Of a DNA stretch of 64,000 nucleotides, positions 52,921-61,978 are shown one piece after another. The notes below the pieces were generated by a model. The model ran no database searches and was not told the DNA's origin. It saw nothing but the letters and a program-made list of their open reading frames with translations. The stretch is from an uncultured Candidatus Melainabacteria bacterium (GTDB taxonomy: Bacteria; Cyanobacteriota; Vampirovibrionia; Gastranaerophilales; Gastranaerophilaceae), in NCBI GenBank assembly GCA_934700385.1, contig CAKUXO010000002.1, positions 35,255 to 99,254 on the forward strand, given 5' to 3'. Position 1 is the stretch's first letter, and the number at the start of each line of letters is the position of its first letter. Both the position numbers and the translations under genes were made by a program.

Positions 52921-54711
52921 ATGAAAAATAAAAAACTTAGAAATATTGCCATAATCGCCCACGTTGACCATGGCAAAACTACACTTGTAGATTGTATTTT
53001 AGACGCAACAAATGTTTTTAAAGAACACCAAGAAATGGGTACTTGCGTTCTTGATAATAACGATATTGAAAGAGAAAGAGGAATTACAATTCTTTCAAAA
53101 AACGTTGCTGTTGATTATAAAGGGGTTAAAATTAACGTTGTTGATACCCCCGGCCACGCAGACTTTGGTGGCGAAGTTGAACGTGTTTTAGGTATGGTTG
53201 ATGGCGCATTATTAATCGTTGACGCTCAAGAAGGACCAATGCCTCAAACTCGCTTTGTTTTACAAAAAGCGCTTGAACTTGGTATTAGAATTATTGTTGT
53301 AATTAATAAAATTGATAAACCAGGGGCAGACCCAGACGGCACTCTTGATAAAGTTTTTGATTTATTCACAGAATTAACTGATAGAGATGATTTAATCGAT
53401 TTTCCTGTAATTTATGCTTCAAGTTTAAATCGTTTTGCAAAAGTTAATTTAGAAGATGAAAATAAAAATATTTTACCATTATTAGATTGCATTTTAGAAA
53501 ACATTGATGGACCAGAAGCTGATGTTGACTTACCTTTACAACTTCAAATTACAACCCTAGATTATAACGAATACGTTGGAAGAATTGCAATCGGCAGAAT
53601 TAAAAACGGTGTTATAAAAGCAGGCGAACAAGTTTTATTAATGAAAGCCGATGGCACAACTGAAAAAGGTAAAATCGTTAAATTATTTGGTTTTAAAGAC
53701 CTAGGCAGAGTTGAAATTGAAGAAGCTTCCGCAGGTGATATCGTTGGTGTAGCTGGTTTTTCAGATATTCAAATAGGTGAAACTATTTCTGATATTGCAA
53801 ATCCTGCTGCTCTACCTTTAATTAAAATTGATGAACCAACAATTTCTATGAATTTTTCAATTAATGATTCACCTTTCGCCGGAACCGAAGGCAAGTTTGT
53901 TACTTCTCGTCAAATTAGAAAAAGATTATACACAGAACTTGAAAAAAATGTTTCACTTCGTGTTGAAGATACTGATTCAACTGATATGTTCAAGGTTTCA
54001 GGTCGTGGTGAATTACATTTATCAATTTTAATTGAAACAATGCGCCGTGAGGGTTATGAATTTCAAGTTTCTAAACCTGAAGTAATTATGCATGAAACGC
54101 AAGACGGTGTTAAACAAGAACCTTATGAAAACTTAATTGTAGATGTTCCAGAGGAATTTGTCGGTTCTGTTATTGAAAAACTTTCAGCTAGAAAAGCGCA
54201 AATGCTTAATATGGAAGCAGGCTTGAAAAGGACAAACATCGATTTTCTTATTCCTGCAAGAGGGTTAATCGGTTTTAGGTCTGAATTTGTTAGAATGACA
54301 AAAGGTGAAGGCATTATGTATCATACTTTTGCTCATTATGATGATTACGCTGGTGACATTCCTCGCCAAAGAACAGGCTCTTTAGTAGCACATGAAGAAG
54401 GTGAAGCTGTTGCTTATGCACTTCATCAATTTGAAGATAGAGGGGTTTTCTTTATTACTCCTAAAACAAAAGTTTATAGAGGTATGATTGTTGGTGAATG
54501 TAATCGCCCTCAAGATATCGCTGTTAATGTTTGCAAAACAAAGAAAATGACTAATATGCGCTCAGCTACAGCTGATGTTATGGTTACTTTACAAGCACCT
54601 AAAATAATGGGTTTAGAAGATGCGCTTGAGTATATTCAAGATGATGAACTTGTTGAAATTACACCACAAAGCGTTAGAATAAGAAAAGCTGACCTTGTAA
54701 AATTAAGATAA
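52921..54711 (+). CDS. typA: Translational GTPase TypA/BipA
   Basis: A 596-residue ribosome-associated GTPase of the elongation-factor family. G1 is AHVDHGKTT (13-21), with DTPGHADFGGEV (G3) and NKIDKPGA (G4). Domains II, III, V and the TypA-specific C-terminus (ALEYIQDDELVEITP followed by SVRIRK) follow. It helps ribosome assembly and growth under stress or low temperature. The start has no strong ribosome-binding site. A terminator follows. Confidence 0.97.
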   Translation: MKNKKLRNIAIIAHVDHGKTTLVDCILDATNVFKEHQEMGTCVLDNNDIERERGITILSKNVAVDYKGVKINVVDTPGHADFGGEVERVLGMVDGALLIVDAQEGPMPQTRFVLQKALELGIRIIVVINKIDKPGADPDGTLDKVFDLFTELTDRDDLIDFPVIYASSLNRFAKVNLEDENKNILPLLDCILENIDGPEADVDLPLQLQITTLDYNEYVGRIAIGRIKNGVIKAGEQVLLMKADGTTEKGKIVKLFGFKDLGRVEIEEASAGDIVGVAGFSDIQIGETISDIANPAALPLIKIDEPTISMNFSINDSPFAGTEGKFVTSRQIRKRLYTELEKNVSLRVEDTDSTDMFKVSGRGELHLSILIETMRREGYEFQVSKPEVIMHETQDGVKQEPYENLIVDVPEEFVGSVIEKLSARKAQMLNMEAGLKRTNIDFLIPARGLIGFRSEFVRMTKGEGIMYHTFAHYDDYAGDIPRQRTGSLVAHEEGEAVAYALHQFEDRGVFFITPKTKVYRGMIVGECNRPQDIAVNVCKTKKMTNMRSATADVMVTLQAPKIMGLEDALEYIQDDELVEITPQSVRIRKADLVKLR

Positions 54712-54732
54712 GTTAAAATAAATAATATAATA

Positions 54733-54764
54733 AAAGCTGTACTTTTTAAGTACAGCTTTTTTAA
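54733..54764 (+). terminator. Terminator after typA
   Basis: AAAGCTGTACTT and AAGTACAGCTTT form a 12-bp stem with a TTT loop, followed by T residues. Confidence 0.95.
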
Positions 54765-54784
54765 ATGAAAAATAAATTTAAAAC

Positions 54785-54949
54785 TTAAATTGCGCTTGAA
54801 ATAGATAATGTTAAAATATCATCTTCAATTTCAACAATTGCCCATCTTACAATTTCACCATATTTTGATAGTTCTTTTTCAATGAAATCAACACTTGGGG
54901 GCATTTTATCGACTTTTAATTTAACTACTCTAGAAATAATTTTTTCCAT
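54785..54949 (-). CDS. 54-residue hypothetical protein downstream of the nucleoside transporter
   Basis: A small protein MEKIISRVVKLKVDK.. with a basic start and an acidic end (WAIVEIEDDILTLSISS), of unknown family. The ATG at 54949 lies 2 bases after the stop of the nucleoside transporter; a longer in-frame version starting inside that gene has no support. An alternating hydrophobic/charged pattern suggests a compact alpha/beta fold. Translation is likely coupled to the transporter. The conserved-looking design supports a real gene, but only weakly. Confidence 0.5.
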   Translation of the reverse strand: MEKIISRVVKLKVDKMPPSVDFIEKELSKYGEIVRWAIVEIEDDILTLSISSAI

Positions 54950-54951
54950 AA

Positions 54952-56247
54952 CTACATTAAAATTCCTGCCATTGCTGCTGAAATATAACTTGCTAAAGTA
55001 CCACAAATAAGCGCTTTAATTCCTAATTGAGCTAAATCTTTTCTTCTTGATGGAGCTAGTTCGCCAATTCCACCAATTTGAATAGCAATTGAACCGAAGT
55101 TTGCAAAGCCGCAAAGGGCGAAACTTGCAATTACTATTGCTTTTTGAGATAAAACATCTTTTAGGGCAATTAAATCTGTATATGCTATAAATTCATTTAA
55201 AACTAATTTTTCACCCATTAAAGCGCCAACGCTAAGTGCATCGTGGCAAGGTGTTCCGATTATCAAAGCAAAGAATGAGAAAATTAAACCTAAAATAGAT
55301 TTAATGCTAAGGGTTGATAAATCTATGAATGAAAGGTGAATGTGGCAAGTATTGAATAAAAATAAGCCGATTTTTCCTAAAAGGAAGTCGCCTAAAGAAA
55401 TTAACGATAATAAAGCTATAAGCATAGCAATAACGTTCAATGAAACCTTCATACCGTCAGAAGCGGCATGCGCTATTGAATCAATTAAATTAACATGTGT
55501 TCTTTCAATATTAACTTTAACATCTTCTTTTGTTTGAGATTGTTCTGTTTCAGGGTAAACAATTTTAGCCACAACTAATGCCCCTGGGGCAGCCATAATT
55601 GAAGCTGCAAGCAAGAATTCAGCGTTAACACCCATTGCAATATAAATTGCCATAACGCCACCGGCAATACACGCCATTGAACCTGTCATTGAGGCTAAAA
55701 GCTCTGATTTTGTTGCACTTGCAAGATAAGGTCTTATCATAATTTGAGCTTCAACTTGACCAACAAACGCACTTGCAACATTTGAAAGGGCTTCAGCACC
55801 TGATACATCCATTAATTTATACATAATTTTTGCAAAAAATGCGACAACTTTTTGCATAATTCCAAAGTAATATAAAATATTAACTAATGCCAAAATAAAG
55901 ATTATTGTTGCAATTAATTTAACTGAAAATAAAAATCCTGCACCGTCAAAGAATAATAAATCTAATTTTTCAGCTGAACTTGAAAGAAATCCAAAAACAA
56001 AATCTGCGCCCGTGTTTGAAAAAGTTAAAATTTTTCTGATACATCCTGCCATAAATTCAATTATAACCTTGCCTAGAGGGACTTTTAGAACAAAAACGGC
56101 AAGTAAAAATTGCATTAATAAACCAACCCCTATTGTTTTTAAGTTGATTTTCTTTCTATTATTAGACATTATATAGCAAAGACCTAAAATGATTACTATT
56201 CCAACTATTCCGCTTAAACGAGATAGGATTTCTAAAAAAGTGTTCAA
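54952..56247 (-). CDS. Concentrative nucleoside transporter, NupC family
   Basis: A 431-residue cation-coupled nucleoside importer with about 10 helices. The N-terminal part has MQFLLAVFVLKVPLGK, and the CNT core includes GQVEAQIMIRPYLA, MTGSMACIAGGVMAIYIAMG, and the C-terminal ALCGFANFGSIAIQIGGIGELAPSRR, all characteristic. It may salvage host nucleosides. It is followed by a 54-residue gene and preceded at 26 bases by the TolC-like gene on the same strand; transcription could be shared. Confidence 0.94.
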   Translation of the reverse strand: MNTFLEILSRLSGIVGIVIILGLCYIMSNNRKKINLKTIGVGLLMQFLLAVFVLKVPLGKVIIEFMAGCIRKILTFSNTGADFVFGFLSSSAEKLDLLFFDGAGFLFSVKLIATIIFILALVNILYYFGIMQKVVAFFAKIMYKLMDVSGAEALSNVASAFVGQVEAQIMIRPYLASATKSELLASMTGSMACIAGGVMAIYIAMGVNAEFLLAASIMAAPGALVVAKIVYPETEQSQTKEDVKVNIERTHVNLIDSIAHAASDGMKVSLNVIAMLIALLSLISLGDFLLGKIGLFLFNTCHIHLSFIDLSTLSIKSILGLIFSFFALIIGTPCHDALSVGALMGEKLVLNEFIAYTDLIALKDVLSQKAIVIASFALCGFANFGSIAIQIGGIGELAPSRRKDLAQLGIKALICGTLASYISAAMAGILM

Positions 56248-56273
56248 AATTAATTCCTTTATTTATGTAATTT

Positions 56274-57653
56274 TTATAAATTTTGCGTATTTATACTGAA
56301 ATCACTTCCGCCAAGAGTTCTATATAAATTAATTGCAGAATTTATATAATCTATTTTATCACTCACTAACTGTTTGCGTGCTAAAATTTCTGATTGTTGA
56401 TACAAATTGTAATCTAATTTATTAGCTAAGCCATTATTTTTATTTGAATATTTGAGTTTAAGTCTTTCAAGTTGAATGTTTAAAATGTCTTTTGAAAGGC
56501 TATAGTTCTTGTTTTGCGTTTTCAAAACAGCCAAAGCGTCATTTGTTTCTTTAATAGAATTTAAAATTGTTCTTTCATATTCAACTTTTGCTTCTCTAAG
56601 TTCTAATTTTCTTAATTTCATTAAATTATATTTTTTGCCACCGTCAAAAATGGTTAACTCTGGAACTACCCATAAATCCGCCATGCCTGTATGAGTGCCA
56701 AAGATTTTAGATAAATCGTTATATCCGTTAAAACCTAGGGTTCCCATTATTTTAAAACTTGGAAGTAAATCTCTTTTAGCAATTTTTGCTTCCATATCGG
56801 CTTTTAAAATGCCTTCACTTGCGCTAATTACATCTGGACGATTTAAAATTACTTCTGAGTTTAATTCGTTTGGAATAGTATCAAAAGTTTTGATTTTATC
56901 AAAATTTGAAGTTTGAATTTCGCTAAAAAGTTTATCATTTAATAAATAACCGAGTTGATTTTGAAGAACCTCTTTTTTAGCTTCTAAATCATTAATTTTA
57001 GCGTTAGAATTAACAAGCGTTTCTTTTATTTTTAAAACATCATCTTTTCCTGAAAGCCCTATTTTTTCTTTATTTTTAGTTAAATCTAAAAGTTCTTTAA
57101 TTAAAATATTTTGTTCTTTTTCAAGTTCTAATAAAGAATTAATTTTAATTAAATTAAAATAATTATTTGAAAAAGATGAAGCAAAAATTACATAAGCCGA
57201 TTTTTTATCTTGTTCAATTATTTTAACATTTTTTTGAGTAATTTTTGTTTTTAATCTGTTTTTTCTCCAAATATCAATTTCCCAGCTTGCACTTAAAGGC
57301 AGAACGAATCTATTTTGAGAATAGCTATGAATTTGAAAATTGTTATCTCCTCTTAATAAATCTGATGAAGCAAAAGTCCTTCCTAAAACAGGCGTAAAGT
57401 CAATTTGTGGAAGTTCTTGTGATAAAGATAATTTAACAATTTTCTCGCTTTCTTGAAGTTTTAAATTGGCAATTTTTAAATCTTGATTTTCATCTAATCC
57501 TTTTTTTAAATAGTTAATCAAAATTTCATCGCTAAAATGTTCAAAAAATGATAAATTATATTTTTCATAAGGATTTTCAATTTCTTTTTGTTTAGATAAT
57601 CCTAAAATAAAAAATTGACTTAATATTAAAAATGTTATGGCTAGTTTTTTCAT
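56274..57653 (-). CDS. Outer-membrane efflux protein, TolC/NodT family
   Basis: A 459-residue outer-membrane channel protein with a signal peptide (1-20) and no lipobox. It has the internally duplicated TolC helical pattern, for example QLPQID-like QELPQIDFTPVLGRT and DLLPSFKIMGTLGF, RPDVISAS (canonical OEP motif) and long coiled helices. It is divergent from marR and the EmrA/EmrB-type genes and shares an operator with them, so the three proteins probably form one tripartite pump. The outer-membrane component shows a Gram-negative envelope. Confidence 0.93.
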   Translation of the reverse strand: MKKLAITFLILSQFFILGLSKQKEIENPYEKYNLSFFEHFSDEILINYLKKGLDENQDLKIANLKLQESEKIVKLSLSQELPQIDFTPVLGRTFASSDLLRGDNNFQIHSYSQNRFVLPLSASWEIDIWRKNRLKTKITQKNVKIIEQDKKSAYVIFASSFSNNYFNLIKINSLLELEKEQNILIKELLDLTKNKEKIGLSGKDDVLKIKETLVNSNAKINDLEAKKEVLQNQLGYLLNDKLFSEIQTSNFDKIKTFDTIPNELNSEVILNRPDVISASEGILKADMEAKIAKRDLLPSFKIMGTLGFNGYNDLSKIFGTHTGMADLWVVPELTIFDGGKKYNLMKLRKLELREAKVEYERTILNSIKETNDALAVLKTQNKNYSLSKDILNIQLERLKLKYSNKNNGLANKLDYNLYQQSEILARKQLVSDKIDYINSAINLYRTLGGSDFSINTQNL

Positions 57654-57690
57654 GGTTGTTTTTTAAAAATGTTGTTATTCTTTTATCTTT

Positions 57691-57712
57691 TTATGTTATC
57701 ATGATAACATAA
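57691..57712. promoter_or_regulatory. MarR operator (perfect palindrome)
   Basis: TTATGTTATCA followed immediately by its exact complement forms a 22-base perfect palindrome, 21 bases before the marR start and 38 bases before the TolC-like start. The location between divergent units and size fit a MarR dimer site that controls both. Confidence 0.8.
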
Positions 57713-57732
57713 TAAAAGAAAAGTATTTAAAA

Positions 57733-58188
57733 ATGCAAGAAGAATTTAAAAAATATTTAATTTCAAACGCTATTGTTTCAACCGCAACAATGATTAAAGT
57801 TTTTACTTTAAAAAATTTTAATGTTCATAATTTTGAAATAACTCCGGAACAATTTGTGTTATTAGATGCAACATATCAAAATAAAGGCTTATATCAAAGA
57901 CAAATTGGAATTTTACTTGGTAAAGATAGAGCAAACGTTACTCGCTTAATTCATATCCTAGAAAAAAAAGAATTAATTATAATTAAAGAAGATTCAAATG
58001 GCAGACGTGTTAAAAGAATTGAAATCACTCAAAAAGGTAAAGAATTAAGAGATAAAATTTTTATTGAAATTAAAAAAATAAGAAATGTATATTTAAAAGA
58101 TATTGATGATGATGAGTTATTGAATTGTATTAAAACTTTAGATAAAATTAAAAATAACATTCCGCAAGATATTAAACTCGCAACTTAA
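57733..58188 (+). CDS. MarR-family transcriptional regulator
   Basis: A 151-residue winged-helix repressor. The recognition segment is QRQIGILLGKDRANVTRLIHILEKKELI, and the wing is EDSNGRRVKRIEITQKGKELRDK, with the typical conserved DxRxxR-like features. It starts the marR-emrA-emrB operon, and the perfect palindrome upstream is the likely operator, so it should be autoregulated and should also repress the divergent TolC-like gene. The inducing ligand is unknown. Confidence 0.95.
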   Translation: MQEEFKKYLISNAIVSTATMIKVFTLKNFNVHNFEITPEQFVLLDATYQNKGLYQRQIGILLGKDRANVTRLIHILEKKELIIIKEDSNGRRVKRIEITQKGKELRDKIFIEIKKIRNVYLKDIDDDELLNCIKTLDKIKNNIPQDIKLAT

Positions 58189-58209
58189 ACAACAAAAAAA
58201 GGAAAAAAT

Positions 58210-59295
58210 ATGTCAAATAAAAATGCAAAAACATCTAAATATTATATTGAAGCAAGAAAAAAAGTTCTTCAAAAAAGAAAACCATATCAAAAGAAAAGAG
58301 TTATAATTCCTGTTATAACAGCAATTGTCTTTTTATTTTTAGGAATTTTTGGAATAATTTATTCTAATTTTTATCAATCGACAGATGACGCTTTTATTGA
58401 AGCACACATGGTTTATTTATCTCCAAAAGTTTCAGGTCAAATCATTGAATTAAATGTTGATGATAATGTTAAAGTTAAAAAGGGTGAAATTTTAGCTCAA
58501 ATTGACCCGTCTGATTTTCAAACTGCCTTAAATAATGCAACAGCAAGACTTGAAAAAGCAAAAGCAGAATTAAAAATTTCAGATAGCGATATTGAAAAAA
58601 TGAGCGCTTTAACTTCAAATAATAAAAATAATATTGAAAGCGCTAAATCTCAACTTGATTTTGCAAATAGTGACTACATCAGATATAAAAATGCTTATCA
58701 AGACGGCTCTGTTACAAAGCAAGATTTAGACAAAGCGACTAAAAATCTTGATGTTGCTCGTGCTCAATATAAAGCTGCGCAAGATAGCTTAAAAGCCGCT
58801 AATAGCGCATTGAAATCAACAGTTTCTAAAAAATCATCTCAAAATGCTGAAATTAAAAAACTAATTTCAGAAGTTGAGCAAGCAAAGTTAAATCTTTCTT
58901 ACACAACTCTTGTTGCGCCAATTGATGGCACAATTACAAATAAACTTGTTCAAAATGGAAATTATGTTCAAAAGGCGCATGCCATTTTAAGCATTGTCCC
59001 TGATGATTGTTATATAATTGCAAATTTTAAAGAAACTCAAATTTCCAATATGAAAAAAGGTCAAAAAGTTATTATTTCAATTGACGCTTATAAAAATAAA
59101 AAATTTAGAGGAAAAGTAGATAGCATTCAAAAGGCTTCAGGCGCTAAGGCAAGTTTATTTCCACCTGAAAATGCAGTTGGTTCTTATGTAAAAATTGTTC
59201 AAAGAATTCCTGTAAAAATTATTTTTGATGAAGATATTTCAAACTATAACATAGTCCCAGGGATGAGCGTTGTTCCAAAAGTTAAAATTAAATAA
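58210..59295 (+). CDS. Membrane fusion protein, EmrA/HlyD family
   Basis: A 361-residue periplasmic adaptor anchored by one helix at about 31-50 (VIIPVITAIVFLFLGIFGIIY). Characteristic stretches are STDDAFIEAHMVYLSPKVSGQI, the lipoyl-type VKKGEILAQIDPSDF, a long helical hairpin rich in Ala/Lys, and TLVAPIDGTITNKLVQNGNYV. It links the inner-membrane EmrB-type pump to the TolC-like channel. It lies 21 bases after marR and 2 bases before the emrB-type gene. Confidence 0.94.
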   Translation: MSNKNAKTSKYYIEARKKVLQKRKPYQKKRVIIPVITAIVFLFLGIFGIIYSNFYQSTDDAFIEAHMVYLSPKVSGQIIELNVDDNVKVKKGEILAQIDPSDFQTALNNATARLEKAKAELKISDSDIEKMSALTSNNKNNIESAKSQLDFANSDYIRYKNAYQDGSVTKQDLDKATKNLDVARAQYKAAQDSLKAANSALKSTVSKKSSQNAEIKKLISEVEQAKLNLSYTTLVAPIDGTITNKLVQNGNYVQKAHAILSIVPDDCYIIANFKETQISNMKKGQKVIISIDAYKNKKFRGKVDSIQKASGAKASLFPPENAVGSYVKIVQRIPVKIIFDEDISNYNIVPGMSVVPKVKIK

Positions 59296-59297
59296 TT

Positions 59298-60836
59298 ATG
59301 CTTAAAACAAAATCTCTGTATGAAAAATTGCATATTCCTTTGTGGCTAATAACTTTGTCTGTAATGTTACCCACAGTTTTTTCAATGCTTGCAACTTCTT
59401 CTGTAAATGTTGCAATTCCATATATAGCTGGGCAATTTGGTTCAACAAGAGATGAAGCAAATTGGGTTATAACAAGTTATATGATAGCCCATGCCTTTAT
59501 GCTTCCTATTTCAGGGTGGCTTGAATTAAAATTTGGAAGAAGAAAACTTCTTAAAATAATTAGCGTAATTTTTGCAATAGGTTCTGTTATTTGTTTTATG
59601 GCGCAATCTTTAAATATGCTGATAATAGGAAGAATTATTCAAGGAATTGGTGGCGGACCTTTTATGCCTTTAAGTCAATCAATTCTTATTCAAGTTTTTC
59701 CTAAAAATCTTCAAGCCCTTGCGATGGGTATTTTTGGTTTAGGGATGATGGTTTCAGCCATTGTTGGACCCGCATTAGGTGGAACATTGGTTGAAAATCT
59801 TAACTGGCAGTGGATTTTTATTATTAACATTCCTGTAATAATAGCTTCTGTTGTAATGATTCACTGTAATGTTATGAATAATTCAACAACCTTGAAAGCT
59901 AATAAATTTGATGTTGTTGGCTTTAGCGCCTTAGTTTTATGGCTTTTACCTATGCAAACAGTATTAGATAAAGGTTCTCAATTTGGTTGGTTTGATTCTC
60001 GTTTAATTTGTTGGCTAAGTGGGTTTGCACTTTGCTTTATGATATTTTTTATCGTTTGGGAATTAGAATTTAAAGACGCTATAACAGATTTTCGTATATT
60101 TAAAAACTGGAATTTTTGCCTCGGTACAGTCTTAGCCTCTGGTATTAATATAATTGCATATATGACACTATGCACTCTCCCTGGGTTTGTTCAAGCCTTA
60201 ATGGGCTATAATGCACAATTAGCGGGCTATAGCCTTTTAGCAAGAGCGCTATCTTGTATTGTTTTTATGTTTATAGTTTCAAAATTATGTGAAAAAATAG
60301 ATAATCGCCTAATTGCTGCTATTGGCTATTTATTACTTTTAATCGGCACTTTTTCTTTTACGACTTTGAGTTTACAGGTTTCATTTGGTTTCTTTATGTT
60401 GCCTAATGTTATCTTAGGAGCTGGAATTATGTTTTCTTTTATTCCTATCACAAAACTTGCGCTTGCTACAATTGATAAAGAAAAAATTGCCGTAGCAGCT
60501 GGGCTTCATTCTTTATCTAAATGCGTTATGACAGCTTTTACAATTTCAATAACGAACGCTTTAGTAATAGCGCTATCACAAGTTCATCAAAACTATCTAG
60601 TTTCAAATTTATCTCAATTTAATATGAATTTTTTAATTAAACTAAGCGCTTTTACTTCTAAGTTTTCTAATTTTTTTCCTGATATGACGGCTTCAAGTAA
60701 AGCTAATATATTAATATATAAACAACTTTTATTGCAATCAAAGTTAATGAGTTATGTTGATATTTTCTCAATTTTTGCACTTTTGTGTTTAATTTTTATG
60801 CCTTTATGTTTTTTGTTAAAGGTTAATAAAAATTAA
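59298..60836 (+). CDS. Drug:H+ antiporter, EmrB/DHA2 family
   Basis: A 512-residue major-facilitator antiporter with 14 predicted helices. The DHA2 motifs are SSVNVAIPYIAGQFG, ANWVITSYMIAHAF, GWLELKFGRRKLL (motif A-like), RIIQGIGGGPFMPLSQSIL and GPALGGTLVENLNWQWIFIINIP (motif C). It is the third gene of the MarR-controlled operon and partner of the EmrA-like adaptor and the divergent TolC-like protein. Substrates are likely hydrophobic toxic compounds such as bile acids or drugs (inferred). Confidence 0.95.
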   Translation: MLKTKSLYEKLHIPLWLITLSVMLPTVFSMLATSSVNVAIPYIAGQFGSTRDEANWVITSYMIAHAFMLPISGWLELKFGRRKLLKIISVIFAIGSVICFMAQSLNMLIIGRIIQGIGGGPFMPLSQSILIQVFPKNLQALAMGIFGLGMMVSAIVGPALGGTLVENLNWQWIFIINIPVIIASVVMIHCNVMNNSTTLKANKFDVVGFSALVLWLLPMQTVLDKGSQFGWFDSRLICWLSGFALCFMIFFIVWELEFKDAITDFRIFKNWNFCLGTVLASGINIIAYMTLCTLPGFVQALMGYNAQLAGYSLLARALSCIVFMFIVSKLCEKIDNRLIAAIGYLLLLIGTFSFTTLSLQVSFGFFMLPNVILGAGIMFSFIPITKLALATIDKEKIAVAAGLHSLSKCVMTAFTISITNALVIALSQVHQNYLVSNLSQFNMNFLIKLSAFTSKFSNFFPDMTASSKANILIYKQLLLQSKLMSYVDIFSIFALLCLIFMPLCFLLKVNKN

Positions 60837-60860
60837 GGCGAAGTTTGAACCTCGCCTTAA
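60833..60860 (-). terminator. Terminator for the serpin-like gene (convergent side)
   Basis: TTAAGGCGA and TCGCCTTAA form a 9-bp stem around a 10-base loop. On the minus strand a T-rich run follows, so it ends the serpin-like gene; the stem lies right after the emrB-type stop too. Confidence 0.8.
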
Positions 60861-60864
60861 AAAA

Positions 60865-61914
60865 TTATTTATTAATTCCTTTTAGATTTTTAACCTTGAT
60901 AGCTAAATAAGGATCTTTTTTGCCTTTATCAATTAAAAACATTGTAAACGGTTTATCAAAATTAAAATCCCTTCCTTCTGATGTATCAGGGTGTCTTAAA
61001 GACATTGTTCTTGTCATCAAAGCAGCTTCAGATTTAACCTTTCCGCCTTTAGAATTTAATTCTAATTCAATTGTTTCAATGGCGTCAGAAAAAATCATTC
61101 TATCTGTTCCTTCGATAATTTTATTGCAAAGTTCTTCATAGTTTCTTTGGTCTTTAAGTTTTAAATTTGGAACCATTAAAGTATCGTTTTCACCAAAAAA
61201 TCTGTTTCCTTTAAATTTTTTGCTTTGAGTTTGCATTTTTTCAAATTGTTTTTTGAAATTTGATGAATCATCTGTTCTATATAAATATACGATGTCATCA
61301 TTTTTAGTGTAAAGTCTTACAGCATAATCATTCTTGCCGTTATAAAATAAAACGCCAACATTATCATCTAATAAATCAGAAGATTTTTCGTTAATGCCAA
61401 AATAATTAAATTTTTCTTTTGAATTGTTGAATTTTGCAGATTTTAATTTATCAAATTCATTTGGAAATTCAAAATCTTTTTTTAACATAGCGTAAGCATA
61501 ATATTTTTGATATCCTTTAGACCAATCAAGAGTATCTAAAATGCTTGATTTTTCGTTAAATTTTGCTAAAATATCTTTTTCAATTTGTTTTTTAGCTTCT
61601 GGGCTTGTTAAACCATAGCTTGTATAATAAGATTCTTCATTAAGCATTGATTTATCAAATTCTTGAGAATTTAATAAATTTAAGTCTTTTGTTGGTTTTT
61701 CACCTTTAAAAGCAACGTCTTTTTTTAGAATTTCATTTTTCATATCATTGAAAACAAGTTGAAAAGTGCCCACCCAAAGGCTATTTTCTTTTTTCATTTG
61801 AGATGAAAAAGCGGTTAAAATGTCTAAATTTTTGTTAGAGCAATATCCGCATGAGCAAATAAACACAGAACTTAAGGCAATAAGTGCTGCGCCTTTTAAA
61901 AATGTTTTAAACAT
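60865..61914 (-). CDS. Secreted serpin-like protein
   Basis: A 349-residue exported protein with a hydrophobic N-terminal signal (5-20) and cysteines in FICSCGYC, compatible with either a cleaved signal peptide or a lipoprotein. The C-terminal third matches serpin landmarks in order: LMVPNLKLKD (serpin MPKFK-like), AIETIELELNSKGGKVKSEAALM (hinge EGTEAAA-like, about 278-300), a reactive-loop-like stretch (300-315), and FNFDKPFTMFLIDKG (FxxDHPFLFLI-like, 317-331). The N-terminal serpin core is poorly recognisable. A protease inhibitor role is inferred and needs a fold search. AAAGGAG is the ribosome-binding site. Confidence 0.6.
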   Translation of the reverse strand: MFKTFLKGAALIALSSVFICSCGYCSNKNLDILTAFSSQMKKENSLWVGTFQLVFNDMKNEILKKDVAFKGEKPTKDLNLLNSQEFDKSMLNEESYYTSYGLTSPEAKKQIEKDILAKFNEKSSILDTLDWSKGYQKYYAYAMLKKDFEFPNEFDKLKSAKFNNSKEKFNYFGINEKSSDLLDDNVGVLFYNGKNDYAVRLYTKNDDIVYLYRTDDSSNFKKQFEKMQTQSKKFKGNRFFGENDTLMVPNLKLKDQRNYEELCNKIIEGTDRMIFSDAIETIELELNSKGGKVKSEAALMTRTMSLRHPDTSEGRDFNFDKPFTMFLIDKGKKDPYLAIKVKNLKGINK

Positions 61915-61978
61915 TATAAACTTCTCCTTTAACTAATATTTTTAATCATATCATAAAATTTTATGTTATTATAATTTT

